Shown: in pieces, positions 1-7,374 of the stretch
Position numbering within the stretch: position 1 is the first letter of the stretch
Layout of the letters: the number at the start of each line of letters is the position of its first letter
The notes under the pieces: model-generated
The model's database searches: none
Told to the model about the DNA's origin: nothing
Seen by the model: the letters and a program-made list of their open reading frames with translations, nothing else
Position numbers and translations under genes: made by a program
Source: Treponema sp. UBA4873
GTDB lineage: Bacteria; Spirochaetota; Spirochaetia; Treponematales; Treponemataceae
Length of the DNA stretch: 64,000 nt
Assembly: GCA_002399405.1 (NCBI GenBank)
Contig: DHDP01000011.1
Coordinates: forward strand, 1 to 64,000
Direction of reading: 5' to 3'

Positions 1-130
1 TAACATTAGTTTAACCTGCGTTTGTGGTTTTTGCCGCAGGCAAAAATTGGCGTAAAATCTGCGTGAAGAACGCGAAGCGTTTAGCAGATTTTATGACAAA
101 ACAAATGTCAGGTTGAAACTTTTGTTGGAC
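1..130 (-). other. attC site 1 (left edge truncated)
   Basis: Long imperfect palindrome with a TTAACCTG-like arm on the left and a CAGGTTGAA arm near 108-117. It ends at the R'' core GTTGGAC (124-130, plus-strand reading). The outer R' box on the left is cut by the window edge. It belongs to the RelB/PIN cassette. Confidence 0.85.
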
Positions 131-149
131 GATTCTTTTAGAACTTACC

Positions 150-572
150 CTATATTTGCTTAATTATTTCCACTAACTGCGCAGGATTTACAATAAATGG
201 TTTTACAGGAAAATGTTTACCGTTTCCTGTAACAAGAAATGTATTTTCCTTTTGAGCAGCCAACGTAACGGCATAAAATACAACATCTTTTGGATCTATC
301 ATCTTTTCTTTCATTTCCGGTATCTTTGTAATTTCTATACCATGATTTTCAATATCTTTTACTACTGAATCTATTATATCTTCCGGTAAATGAAACTTTG
401 GTCTTCTTAATACATTTTTATATTCATCCATTATTTCAGTAGAATAAACTGGTACAATTTTACTTTCTGCTAAAAATTGAAGTATTTTTACTGTCGGTGA
501 CTCTTCATTTCGAGTAATCAATGCTGATACAATAACATTCGTATCTATTACTACATAACATGAATGTTCCAT
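150..572 (-). CDS. PIN-domain toxin
   Basis: A 140-residue PIN-domain protein of the PilT N-terminus type, probably a ribonuclease toxin. The first acidic residue lies in VVIDTNV (Asp10), and the family's usual N-terminal DTN motif is clear. It starts 3 bases after the stop of the RelB/DinJ-like antitoxin gene, so the pair is one transcript inside one integron cassette. The ATG at 572 is the only sensible start. The family degrades RNA when free of antitoxin; the target of this one cannot be told. PIN toxin with a RelB/DinJ-type antitoxin is a recurrent mixed pairing. Confidence 0.85.
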   Translation of the reverse strand: MEHSCYVVIDTNVIVSALITRNEESPTVKILQFLAESKIVPVYSTEIMDEYKNVLRRPKFHLPEDIIDSVVKDIENHGIEITKIPEMKEKMIDPKDVVFYAVTLAAQKENTFLVTGNGKHFPVKPFIVNPAQLVEIIKQI

Positions 573-575
573 TTT

Positions 576-875
576 TTACGAATTACTCTTTTTCGATCTG
601 GCTGCATCAATTTCTGCATTTATTTCTTCAAGACTCATTTCCGGAACATTATTTTCCTGTATGACTTTTCTTGCAGTTTCATATACCTTTTTTCGCGAGT
701 CAGTGTCTGTATTATCAGAGTTTCTAAGGTCAAAAGGTAATCCTTTTACTGAAACTGTTTTCTTAAAGAAAATACGTATTGCTGTAGGAAGATCAATTCC
801 AAAATTTTCGTATATTTCTGATACTTCATCTTTCAGTTTTTCATCTACACGAACTTGAACAAGACTTGTAGCCAT
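576..875 (-). CDS. RelB/DinJ-family antitoxin
   Basis: A 99-residue antitoxin. The N-terminus (TSLVQVRVDEKLKDEV) is the ribbon-helix-helix strand and helix of the RelB/DinJ family, followed by the typical LPTAIRIFFKK segment and a charged, unstructured C-terminal tail expected to wrap the toxin. The open frame runs further upstream, but the ATG at 875 has an AGGAGG ribosome-binding site at 881-887, which fixes the start. It likely represses its own promoter with the PIN toxin. A promoter may lie within the cassette, since cassette genes far from attI often need their own. Confidence 0.88.
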   Translation of the reverse strand: MATSLVQVRVDEKLKDEVSEIYENFGIDLPTAIRIFFKKTVSVKGLPFDLRNSDNTDTDSRKKVYETARKVIQENNVPEMSLEEINAEIDAARSKKSNS

Positions 876-1020
876 ATTGAACCTCCTGTATATACAATCA
901 ATTTGCAGTTGTTTGTATGTATATAATATACTATCAAATACAATATAGTACAAGTATTTTATCGAATAACGTATAATTTTCTCGTTTAAGAATTCTTCCC
1001 AGCGTCGCATTGCGGCGTCC

Positions 1021-1150
1021 GTCCAACATTAAGTTAACTTGCATTGCTGGTTTTTGCGTAGCAAAAATTGGCGCGAAACCTGAGTAAGAACGCGGAGCGT
1101 TTAGCAGGTTTCGTGACAAAAGCAATGTCAAGTTGAACTTTTTGTTAGAC
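1021..1150 (-). other. attC site 2
   Basis: Palindromic site between GTCCAAC (1021-1027) and GTTAGAC (1144-1150). Comparing the two arms, the right-hand arm, read on the minus strand, carries two extra bases (a C in the L'' box and an A nearer the centre). These are the extrahelical bases that set attC polarity, and they agree with cassettes reading on the minus strand. Confidence 0.9.
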
Positions 1151-1153
1151 GAA

Positions 1154-1912
1154 TTATATAATTATATTAGCTAACAACTTCATAGAATCAACAAATTTTT
1201 CAATATCATAAGGCGTTCTAGTAATTTTCATCCCGACTGTTTTATATTCCATTGCGTCGCCATGATCTTCTTCAAAATTTTTACAACCTGCAAATTGTAA
1301 ATCTTCTGCGGATAAGATCCCTAAATTATGTTGCATAATATTTCTAATTTGTATATTCGTACGAATATTATTTATATACTCACTTCCCTTTTTCCAATCT
1401 TCTTCAGTTTTTGATAATGCTTTTTTTACTCGATTAAGTTTTTCGCTTGCTGGCAAAAAATCAAAATTTTTAATTGCAGAATCAATTACATTCTGTATTA
1501 ATCCATCCTTAGATAGCGAAAGATCAATTTTTAGATTTTCTGATTGTATATTAAATTCACCATTATTATAAATATTCCACTTTAATAGGGCTAAGTAAAT
1601 ATCTGATAAGTAATCATACCAATATTGTATTAATTCACCAAAATAAAGATTCAATATTATATCCTTATTTTTTATCAACTCATCATGTATATTTTTATGT
1701 GTTGGAATATATTTTATAATTCTTTTAAAATTACCAGGATTCCCTATTCCAATAAACATTCTAGAATTCGGTGTTGATTCGGTCAACTTCCAATGAGTAT
1801 CTATCCCACTTTGTAGTACACCAAATACACCAAACGCCAAGCAAGCTTTTTCATCGACACCATCAATAAATTTAACTTTTATTTGGTAAAGAATATTGGT
1901 TAATTCTGTCAT
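1154..1912 (-). CDS. Cassette protein with HEPN-like R-x4-H motif
   Basis: A 252-residue protein with no full-length family I can name. The C-terminal third is helical and contains IRNIMQHNLGI (Arg190, His195). This matches the R-x4-6-H catalytic motif of HEPN ribonucleases, often followed by an N-G stretch as here. HEPN proteins occur in toxin-antitoxin and anti-phage systems, so an RNase role is a reasonable inference and not shown. The ATG at 1912 is preceded by GAGGAAAAG. It is alone in its cassette, so if it is a toxin its partner is missing or acts in cis. Confidence 0.6.
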   Translation of the reverse strand: MTELTNILYQIKVKFIDGVDEKACLAFGVFGVLQSGIDTHWKLTESTPNSRMFIGIGNPGNFKRIIKYIPTHKNIHDELIKNKDIILNLYFGELIQYWYDYLSDIYLALLKWNIYNNGEFNIQSENLKIDLSLSKDGLIQNVIDSAIKNFDFLPASEKLNRVKKALSKTEEDWKKGSEYINNIRTNIQIRNIMQHNLGILSAEDLQFAGCKNFEEDHGDAMEYKTVGMKITRTPYDIEKFVDSMKLLANIII

Positions 1913-1937
1913 TTCTTTTCCTCTGCCCGAAGGGTCC

Positions 1938-2061
1938 GTCTAACATTTGCTTAACCTGTAATTCTGGTCGCGTAGCGATTGGCGCGTTTTGTGCTTGAGA
2001 GAGCGCAGCGAACGGCACAAAACGTGTCAAAAGAATTATCAGGTTGAAGCAGTTGTTGGGT
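1938..2061 (-). other. attC site 3
   Basis: Palindrome from GTCTAAC (1938-1944) to GTTGGGT (2055-2061). The arms contain GCGTTTTGTGC and its complement GCACAAAACG around a short loop. The 3' end of the neighbouring cassette gene runs into this site. Confidence 0.9.
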
Positions 2062-2746
2062 TCTTTTTTTCGACAATAACGCATATATCTGATTCCAAAC
2101 TCTCTATTGCTTGTAATTTTGTTTTTACCTTAGTGGTCACATTCTCACCTATAAAAACCAAAGATTTTATTTTTGAACAATAATCAATGTCCATACCTAT
2201 TTTCTTATTTTTTAGTAACTTCAATTTATTAATATCTTGCAAAATATTCTTTTCAGAATCGTTTTCACCAATAAAATTATGTCTTAAATATTTAAACTCC
2301 AATGCATACAATAAAACACTCTGTTTATACTGAGCAGCAAATTTATTAAATAATTCAAAATGTTCTTTTATATATTTTAAAAAAATATTATCAACACCAC
2401 CGATTCCACTTATATACTTATGATAATTATTGGGTTCATTTAGTTTTGTAAATTTTATGAAATCTGGATTAATTAAAACTAAATCAATATGAGCGCGACG
2501 GTGATCACTTTCACTATTTGCTTCTTTTATAAATGGATCCTTATCAAGAGTTTCACACTTGAATGGAGTTGGATACTCTGTATGTATTAGATTATAATCT
2601 TCAAAAGATAATTGCTTTTTTAGGCAAATTGAATAAAAAAATGAATGCAATTCTTTTTCAGTGAAAAAATAACCATCACTTTGTGAATTGAATTCACATT
2701 TCAACTCGTTTATAGCTTCTTCAAATCTTTTTATAATTTCTTGCAT
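2039..2746 (-). CDS. Cassette protein, PD-(D/E)XK nuclease-like
   Basis: A 235-residue protein of unknown family. Residues AHIDLVLINPD (Asp88) followed by LLYALEFKY (Glu150, Lys152) fit the D...E-x-K core of the PD-(D/E)XK nuclease fold. The 60-residue spacing is long and may hold an insertion, so the assignment is tentative. The last residues (TTAST) and the stop codon come from the attC site itself (1938-2061). The start has ATG at 2746 with a GGAGGAAAT-type site upstream. A restriction- or repair-like DNA-cutting role is inference. Confidence 0.55.
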   Translation of the reverse strand: MQEIIKRFEEAINELKCEFNSQSDGYFFTEKELHSFFYSICLKKQLSFEDYNLIHTEYPTPFKCETLDKDPFIKEANSESDHRRAHIDLVLINPDFIKFTKLNEPNNYHKYISGIGGVDNIFLKYIKEHFELFNKFAAQYKQSVLLYALEFKYLRHNFIGENDSEKNILQDINKLKLLKNKKIGMDIDYCSKIKSLVFIGENVTTKVKTKLQAIESLESDICVIVEKKNPTTAST

Positions 2747-2770
2747 TTATTTCCTCCGCGCGAAGCGTCA

Positions 2771-2895
2771 ACCCAACATAAGCTTAACCCGCAACACCGG
2801 TCGCGTAGCGATTGGCGCAATTTGTGCACAAGAGAGCGCAGCGAACGGCACAAATTGCGACAAAGGTGTTGTCGGCGTTGAAGCGTTTGTTAGAA
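2771..2895 (-). other. attC site 4
   Basis: Palindrome from ACCCAAC (2771-2777) to GTTAGAA (2889-2895). It is the site of the gene-less repeat cassette. The central arms contain GCGCAATTTGTGC and GCACAAATTGCG. Confidence 0.88.
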
Positions 2896-3425
2896 CACAT
2901 CTTTCACTTTTTACTCCATCGTATTCTACATCATAAATATTTTTCTTCACACAAAATACAACAGAAATATGTGCTTTCTTCGGCGTACAGCCGAAATCCT
3001 CGCCGTAAAGGCGAAACCACAACCGCTCCTTCGTTACCGCCCTAATAATATCTCTCATTAATATATATGCAAAAAAATATTCCTACAATCTATAACTTGT
3101 ATAACTATTTTCTTCGGCGTAAAGCCGAAATCTTCACCGGTAGGCGAAACTACAATCACTTTTCTGCTATCGCTCTAATATTTTTTTTACAGTTCTAAAA
3201 CCAGCAAAACACTTATACTTAAATAAACATACGGTACTTATTCTTCCTCGGCGTAAAGCCGAAATCCTCGCCGACAGGCGAAACTATAACCGCTTCTTTG
3301 TTACCGCCATAATACTTTTCTTGTCAATATTTTATAGAATTACTTTTTTATGCTGAACAACTGAAAATAATAATTAAGTTTTTCTATTATCAAATTTAAA
3401 TTTATTCACGGCAGCGAAGCTGTCG
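2896..3425 (-). repeat. Gene-poor cassette body with three hairpin repeats
   Basis: This 530-bp cassette body holds no convincing gene. Three copies of a roughly 70-bp unit lie at about 2977-3046, 3111-3180 and 3247-3316, spaced about 135 bp. Each unit has two small hairpins in a row: TTCGGC with GCCGAA around a 4-5 base loop, and a TCGCC/GGCGA-type pair. Each is followed by a conserved tract ending in TTACCGCC or TATCGCT. The minus-strand reading of copy 1 gives a short peptide frame (about 2906-3058), but copies 2 and 3 do not keep it open. A structured RNA or protein-binding array is possible. Confidence 0.6.
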
Positions 3426-3549
3426 TTCTAACATTTGCTTAACCTGTAATTCTGGTCGCGCAGCGATTGGCGCGTTTTGTGCTTGAGAGAGCAAAGCGAA
3501 CGGCACAAAACGTGTCAAAAGAATTATCAGGTTGAAGCAGTTGTTAGCG
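3426..3549 (-). other. attC site 5
   Basis: Palindrome from TTCTAAC (3426-3432) to GTTAGCG (3543-3549). It is nearly identical in sequence to attC site 3, differing by only a few bases in the interior. The two may share a recent origin even though their cassettes carry different genes. Confidence 0.9.
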
Positions 3550-3577
3550 CACTTTTTTTATTAAAATTTAAATCTTA

Positions 3578-3895
3578 TTAGTCATTTTTCAATAATTTCA
3601 TCCAGTCTCGCCGTCCATATAATATTCTTATTATGGATGCTATATTTTCTTCTTCTTTTACAATGTAAAAGACAAGATAGTTTTTTACTAGTAATGACCG
3701 TATGCCTTTTGTCTTTAAGTATTCATCACTTACTAAGGCACAACAAAACGGTGAACTTTCCAATATTTTTACTTTGTTTTCTATCTCTTCCAGTAATTTT
3801 TTTGCCGCTGTTGGTGCTTTCAGCACATTCGCTATATAACTTAGTGATGAAAAAAGATCTTCTTCTGCTTTATCCGTAAATTCTATCTTGTACAT
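3578..3895 (-). CDS. RelE/ParE-family toxin
   Basis: A 105-residue toxin. It opens with YKIEFTDKAEEDL, the usual N-terminal strand and helix of the RelE/ParE superfamily. It ends with IRILYGRRDWMKLL, the family's C-terminal strand with basic residues (I-R-I-L-xx-R-R-D). Its ATG overlaps the antitoxin stop by one base (TAATG), so the two are translationally coupled. Whether it cuts mRNA (RelE-like) or poisons gyrase (ParE-like) cannot be decided from sequence. It sits in one integron cassette with its antitoxin. Confidence 0.88.
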   Translation of the reverse strand: MYKIEFTDKAEEDLFSSLSYIANVLKAPTAAKKLLEEIENKVKILESSPFCCALVSDEYLKTKGIRSLLVKNYLVFYIVKEEENIASIIRILYGRRDWMKLLKND

Positions 3896-4158
3896 TAAAT
3901 ACCTAACTTATCATGCATTTTTGCGAATACAGCATCTCTGGATTTTACATTTCCCTCTTTATCATCATTCAACCCCTCATCTAATAATGAATATAACTCC
4001 ATCTTTCCTGCCAATAATTCATATGTTTCAATACTCATTACAGCAAGATCACCCAGTCCGTTCTTAGTTATGAACACAGGTTCCGGATATTTATGGCAGA
4101 AATCTGATATTTCAGTATAATTATTTCGTAAATCTGCACTTGGTCTGATTGTTGGCAT
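3895..4158 (-). CDS. Phd/YefM-family antitoxin
   Basis: An 87-residue antitoxin. PTIRPSADLRNNYTEISDFC followed by PVFITKNGLGDLAVMS matches the Phd/YefM fold, where the N-terminal half binds DNA and the C-terminal tail neutralises the toxin. The ATG at 4158 has a GGAGGTTATT site just upstream, which is why I prefer it to the longer upstream frame. It pairs with the RelE/ParE toxin and is expected to repress its own promoter conditionally. Confidence 0.9.
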   Translation of the reverse strand: MPTIRPSADLRNNYTEISDFCHKYPEPVFITKNGLGDLAVMSIETYELLAGKMELYSLLDEGLNDDKEGNVKSRDAVFAKMHDKLGI

Positions 4159-4295
4159 AATAACCTCCATATCACTATTATACACTTATTTTGATATAAG
4201 ATCAATTTTTATATTTTAAAAATTACTTTTCTTCTCTATTTTCATCTAAATTTAGTCTATCCCGATTTTTTGTATTTCCAGCGCCGAAGGCGTCG

Positions 4296-4426
4296 CGCTA
4301 ACATTGTTTTAACCTGCGTTTGTGGTTTTTGCGCAGCAAAAATTGGCGAAAAACCTGCGTGAAGAACGCGAAGCGTTTAGCAGGTTTTATGACAAAACAA
4401 ATGTCAGGTTGAAAACTGCGTTATGC
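4296..4426 (-). other. attC site 6
   Basis: Palindrome from CGCTAAC (4296-4302) to GTTATGC (4420-4426). The interior is almost the same as attC site 1 (GCGTTTGTGGTTTTTGC-type arms), again suggesting shared ancestry of attC sites with unrelated cargo. Confidence 0.88.
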
Positions 4427-4431
4427 GAAAT

Positions 4432-4737
4432 TTATATTTTAAGTAATATCTTTTCTTCGACTTTTGTATTTTTCTCCTTCGGGTATGCTTTTATTTCTAC
4501 ACCCATTCCCAAACTATCCAGATACTCAACTAATGTAGAAATTTTTATATCCTTTCTTTTCTCAAGTCGTGAAACTGATGACTGTGTAAAATTCTTTACT
4601 TCATCCTGCTTTATATTACTTTCTTCTCTCAATTGTGCAAGTTTTATTGTCATTATTTCCTGTTCTGCAAGTACATTTGCTTTTTTTACCGATTCAGCAT
4701 CCATCTTTGATTCCATCATTTTAATTGCGTCTTTCAT
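4432..4737 (-). CDS. higA: XRE-type antitoxin (HigA-like)
   Basis: A 101-residue helix-turn-helix protein. IKLAQLREESNIKQDEVKNF then TQSSVSRLEKRKDIKISTL is a classic XRE/Cro helix-turn-helix, with the ISTLVEYLDSLGM extension common in HigA antitoxins. It follows the toxin gene and overlaps its end by 4 bases, the reversed toxin-first order typical of higBA. It is expected to bind and repress the operon promoter. The gene symbol is by family resemblance. Confidence 0.88.
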   Translation of the reverse strand: MKDAIKMMESKMDAESVKKANVLAEQEIMTIKLAQLREESNIKQDEVKNFTQSSVSRLEKRKDIKISTLVEYLDSLGMGVEIKAYPKEKNTKVEEKILLKI

Positions 4738-5090
4738 ATGTATTCCCCCTTTTTCAGGTGATATTTCTCAATTAATTTTTCTGATACAGCTATCAATTCT
4801 GTATAGAAAGCCTTCTCATTCTTTCCTTTCTTATCACCTCCGGTAAGAAGAAAAGCATTTCTTTCCTTATCAAATATATATGCAACGCGTAATACGTGTT
4901 TTTCTGTCTTATTTCTTAATTCTTTTAAATTTGAATATTTTGATCCGTGAAGCACATCTGAATACGGTCTGGTCAGCTGTGGACCAAATTCTTTTAAAAG
5001 CTTTACCCTTTCCAATACGGCAATTTTACTGTCATTGTCCAGAGTATTAAACCATATTTCGTACTCATCAGAATAATCTACATTCCACAT
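4734..5090 (-). CDS. higB: HigB-type toxin
   Basis: A 118-residue RelE-superfamily toxin of the HigB/Gp49 type. WNVDYSDEYEIWFNTL at the N-terminus, TRPYSDVLHGSKYSNLKELR in the middle and LRVAYIFDKERNAFLLTGGDK are the family signatures. HigB toxins cleave mRNA on the ribosome. It is first in a two-gene operon with the XRE antitoxin. A palindrome (TGCACTGTAGTGCA, 5102-5115) lies 12 bases upstream of the start and is a good candidate operator. Confidence 0.88.
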   Translation of the reverse strand: MWNVDYSDEYEIWFNTLDNDSKIAVLERVKLLKEFGPQLTRPYSDVLHGSKYSNLKELRNKTEKHVLRVAYIFDKERNAFLLTGGDKKGKNEKAFYTELIAVSEKLIEKYHLKKGEYI

Positions 5091-5101
5091 AATATATTAT
5101 A

Positions 5102-5115
5102 TGCACTGTAGTGCA
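5102..5115. promoter_or_regulatory. Palindromic operator candidate for higBA
   Basis: TGCACTGTAGTGCA is a palindrome with 6-bp arms just upstream of the higB-like start. XRE antitoxins bind such sites to autoregulate. Placement and symmetry are seen; binding is inferred. Confidence 0.55.
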
Positions 5116-5165
5116 TATTTGTCAATAATGTTTTGAATATTTTAAAGCACGCCTGTGGCGTGTCC

Positions 5166-5272
5166 GCATAACATTTGCTTAACCTGCGAGGCGTACATGG
5201 CGCGATTCTTGCCGAGCGAAGCGACAGCAAGAATCGTGACATAGCCGAGTCAGGTTGAAGCAGTTGTTCTAC
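5166..5272 (-). other. attC site 7
   Basis: The shortest site of the array (107 bp), from GCATAAC (5166-5172) to GTTCTAC (5266-5272). The arms include GCGATTCTTGC and GCAAGAATCG around GAGCGAAGCGACA. Confidence 0.9.
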
Positions 5273-5284
5273 GTCTTCTTTTTT

Positions 5285-6100
5285 TTACCAGATAAACGAA
5301 ATAACATCTTCATCATTTTTAAGTGATGATTTTTTGTATCGTGCAACTATTTTTTCCTCTGCAGATGAACCAACTGTATTCCCATCTTTTATTATTGGTC
5401 CGTTCTCAATAAGATAATTTGATATTTCCATCAAAAAGGACAATCCATCGCTCCAGTGCCCATTATATTTTTCAATTTCTAATTCTCTAAGGCCAAAATC
5501 TTTTAAACCTATTGTATATAAATAAAAACTATCATCTTCATTTTTATATCCAGTTGTTTTAATCCATATTGGAATTGGATTAGTATCTGATTTTATCATA
5601 TCTGCATATCCACAAAATAAATCAGTTTGGATTACTTGTGATGATGATCCCCAATATACTCCTAATCCATTTTCAATTTTAAGAAGGCTTGCAGCTACTT
5701 TCGTAAGAAGTATTGTTACATCTTTTTTACTCGTATTCCCATTACCAAAGACAACAAGATGATATTTATGATTTTTAATGTCTTTTTCTGCATTTTCCCA
5801 ATACCATGCTGTTTTAATAGGAAATTCTAAATCACCTGAAGGGATTGGTAAGGGCATTTCCGCAACAGCAATAGTTATTCCAAGTAATTCGAAAGTAACA
5901 GCCTTATCCTTCTCTGAATATTTTGAAATGCCAAAGCTGCTTCCCCAATCCATTATTAACTGATCATTTAGCATCTTTTCGTTAAAAACACTTTGTTCAT
6001 TTAGCATAATGAACGCAAGTTGACTATTCACTGTTTCTCCTTTTGAACACGATATTACAATAACCAACAAAATAATTAGGGCCATAGTTTTATGTTTCAT
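5285..6100 (-). CDS. Cassette-encoded lipoprotein, function unknown
   Basis: A 271-residue protein I do not recognise. The N-terminus (MKHKTMALIILLVIVISCSK) is a lipoprotein signal with Cys18 as likely acylation site, so the product is membrane-anchored outside the cytoplasm. The body is soluble, with a central region rich in aromatic and beta-type residues and no repeat. The ATG at 6100 has a TAGGAG site at the right distance; the longer upstream frame reads back into the next attC and is rejected. It occupies its cassette alone. Confidence 0.75.
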   Translation of the reverse strand: MKHKTMALIILLVIVISCSKGETVNSQLAFIMLNEQSVFNEKMLNDQLIMDWGSSFGISKYSEKDKAVTFELLGITIAVAEMPLPIPSGDLEFPIKTAWYWENAEKDIKNHKYHLVVFGNGNTSKKDVTILLTKVAASLLKIENGLGVYWGSSSQVIQTDLFCGYADMIKSDTNPIPIWIKTTGYKNEDDSFYLYTIGLKDFGLRELEIEKYNGHWSDGLSFLMEISNYLIENGPIIKDGNTVGSSAEEKIVARYKKSSLKNDEDVISFIW

Positions 6101-6128
6101 ATTTCTCCTATCTGCGCGCGCAGCGTCC

Positions 6129-6255
6129 GTAGAACATTCAGTTAACCCGCAACTTTGTCCGGCTTTAGCCGGTTGGCGCACTTTCTGCGTATGGAGCGAA
6201 GCGACTAGCAGAAAGTGTGACAAAAAAGTTGTCGGTGTTGAACTGGTTGTTAGAA
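6129..6255 (-). other. attC site 8
   Basis: Palindrome from GTAGAAC (6129-6135) to GTTAGAA (6249-6255). The arms include GCGCACTTTCTGC and GCAGAAAGTG. Confidence 0.88.
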
Positions 6256-6256
6256 G

Positions 6257-7192
6257 CTATTCTCCAATATTTTCATATGCCTTCATAATATATTCTTTTG
6301 CATTTTCAAGTTCTTCGTTATTACTAATCGCTAACTCAAAATCTCCTGTTCCATAATGTCCAATATCTACTACATTACGGCCATTCTTAGGCATTTCAAT
6401 TGATTTTGGATCAACTTTTAAATACAGCATTAATTTATTCTTTCTTGCTTCAACACATACAAAATTCTGCGAAATTTTATATGCTATATAAAATTTCTTT
6501 GGTGTTTCTTCAATGGATTCATTTATTCCCATTATGTATTCTCGTAAGTCTGTGAATAACTGCTTTACATCTTTATCCATACTTTTCAAATGCTGTTCCA
6601 TTGTATATGTAGCATTTGCTCTTGTAAATGCAGCTTTCTTTCCGGCTTCAACCATTACTGGATTTTTTCCTTGTTGTATTGCTTCAACAGTTGTTGTAGT
6701 TGCCGTCCTTTGAAATATTTCTTCTAAATACAGTATTTTATTATCATATAATTTATACTGCCATAATTCTATATTTGCACCCATCATTTTTACAGCGTGT
6801 AAATCAAATTTCTTGTACCCGGGTGCGATACATATTACTCTTATATCATCCCAATCTACTTTTATATTCTTACCAAGAACGTTATTTACTTCTATTTGAA
6901 AGTCTCCTTTATGATCCTTTATCCATGAAAGGTAATACAAGCTCTGGTTTACAAGTTCTGAAGACTCTACTTTTTTATATTCTAAAATAACAGGATTATT
7001 ATCTTCAGATAAAGCAAGTGAATCAATTCTTCCAGCATGCTCATCTCCTGTTGAAAATTCGGTTGCGATGAATTTACAGTTAAAAACTGTTTCCATATTC
7101 TTTTCAATTAGTGTCTGAATTTCTTTCTCCAATTTGAAATTGGCTGTTTTTTGTAATTGTAGTTTTTCATTCTCTATTGTAAATAACGGCAT
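6257..7192 (-). CDS. DUF5655 protein with PD-(D/E)XK-like N-terminus
   Basis: A 311-residue protein. Residues about 20-150 contain GRIDSLAL (Asp57) then PVILEYKK (Glu71, Lys73), the D...E-x-K pattern of a nuclease fold. Residues about 210-311 (LFTDLREYIMGINESIEETP to the end) match the DUF5655 domain. Proteins of this build are widespread and often annotated only as predicted transport or DUF5655 proteins; their function is unproven. The stop lies 2 bases outside the attC R'' box. The next cassette carries a distant relative of the same two-part layout. Confidence 0.8.
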   Translation of the reverse strand: MPLFTIENEKLQLQKTANFKLEKEIQTLIEKNMETVFNCKFIATEFSTGDEHAGRIDSLALSEDNNPVILEYKKVESSELVNQSLYYLSWIKDHKGDFQIEVNNVLGKNIKVDWDDIRVICIAPGYKKFDLHAVKMMGANIELWQYKLYDNKILYLEEIFQRTATTTTVEAIQQGKNPVMVEAGKKAAFTRANATYTMEQHLKSMDKDVKQLFTDLREYIMGINESIEETPKKFYIAYKISQNFVCVEARKNKLMLYLKVDPKSIEMPKNGRNVVDIGHYGTGDFELAISNNEELENAKEYIMKAYENIGE

Positions 7193-7246
7193 TTATTTTC
7201 CTCTTCTTATTATTGATTATTTTAAGCACCGCGTAAAGCGGTGTCC

Positions 7247-7374
7247 TTCTAACATTTGCTTAACCTGTAATTCCGGCCCGAAGGGATTGGCGTGAAAATT
7301 GCATCAAAGGAGCGCAGCGACGACTTGCAATTTTCATGACAAAAGGAATTATCAGGTTGAAGCAGTTGTTAGAA
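7247..7374 (-). other. attC site 9
   Basis: Palindrome from TTCTAAC (7247-7253) to GTTAGAA (7368-7374). The 3' end of the neighbouring gene, including its stop codon at 7352, lies inside it. Confidence 0.9.

Noticed and set aside
2768..3058. 96-codon minus-strand ORF as a real gene of the gene-poor cassette
   Set aside because: It reads through the whole attC site, and its unique part is one copy of the hairpin repeat whose other copies are not open.
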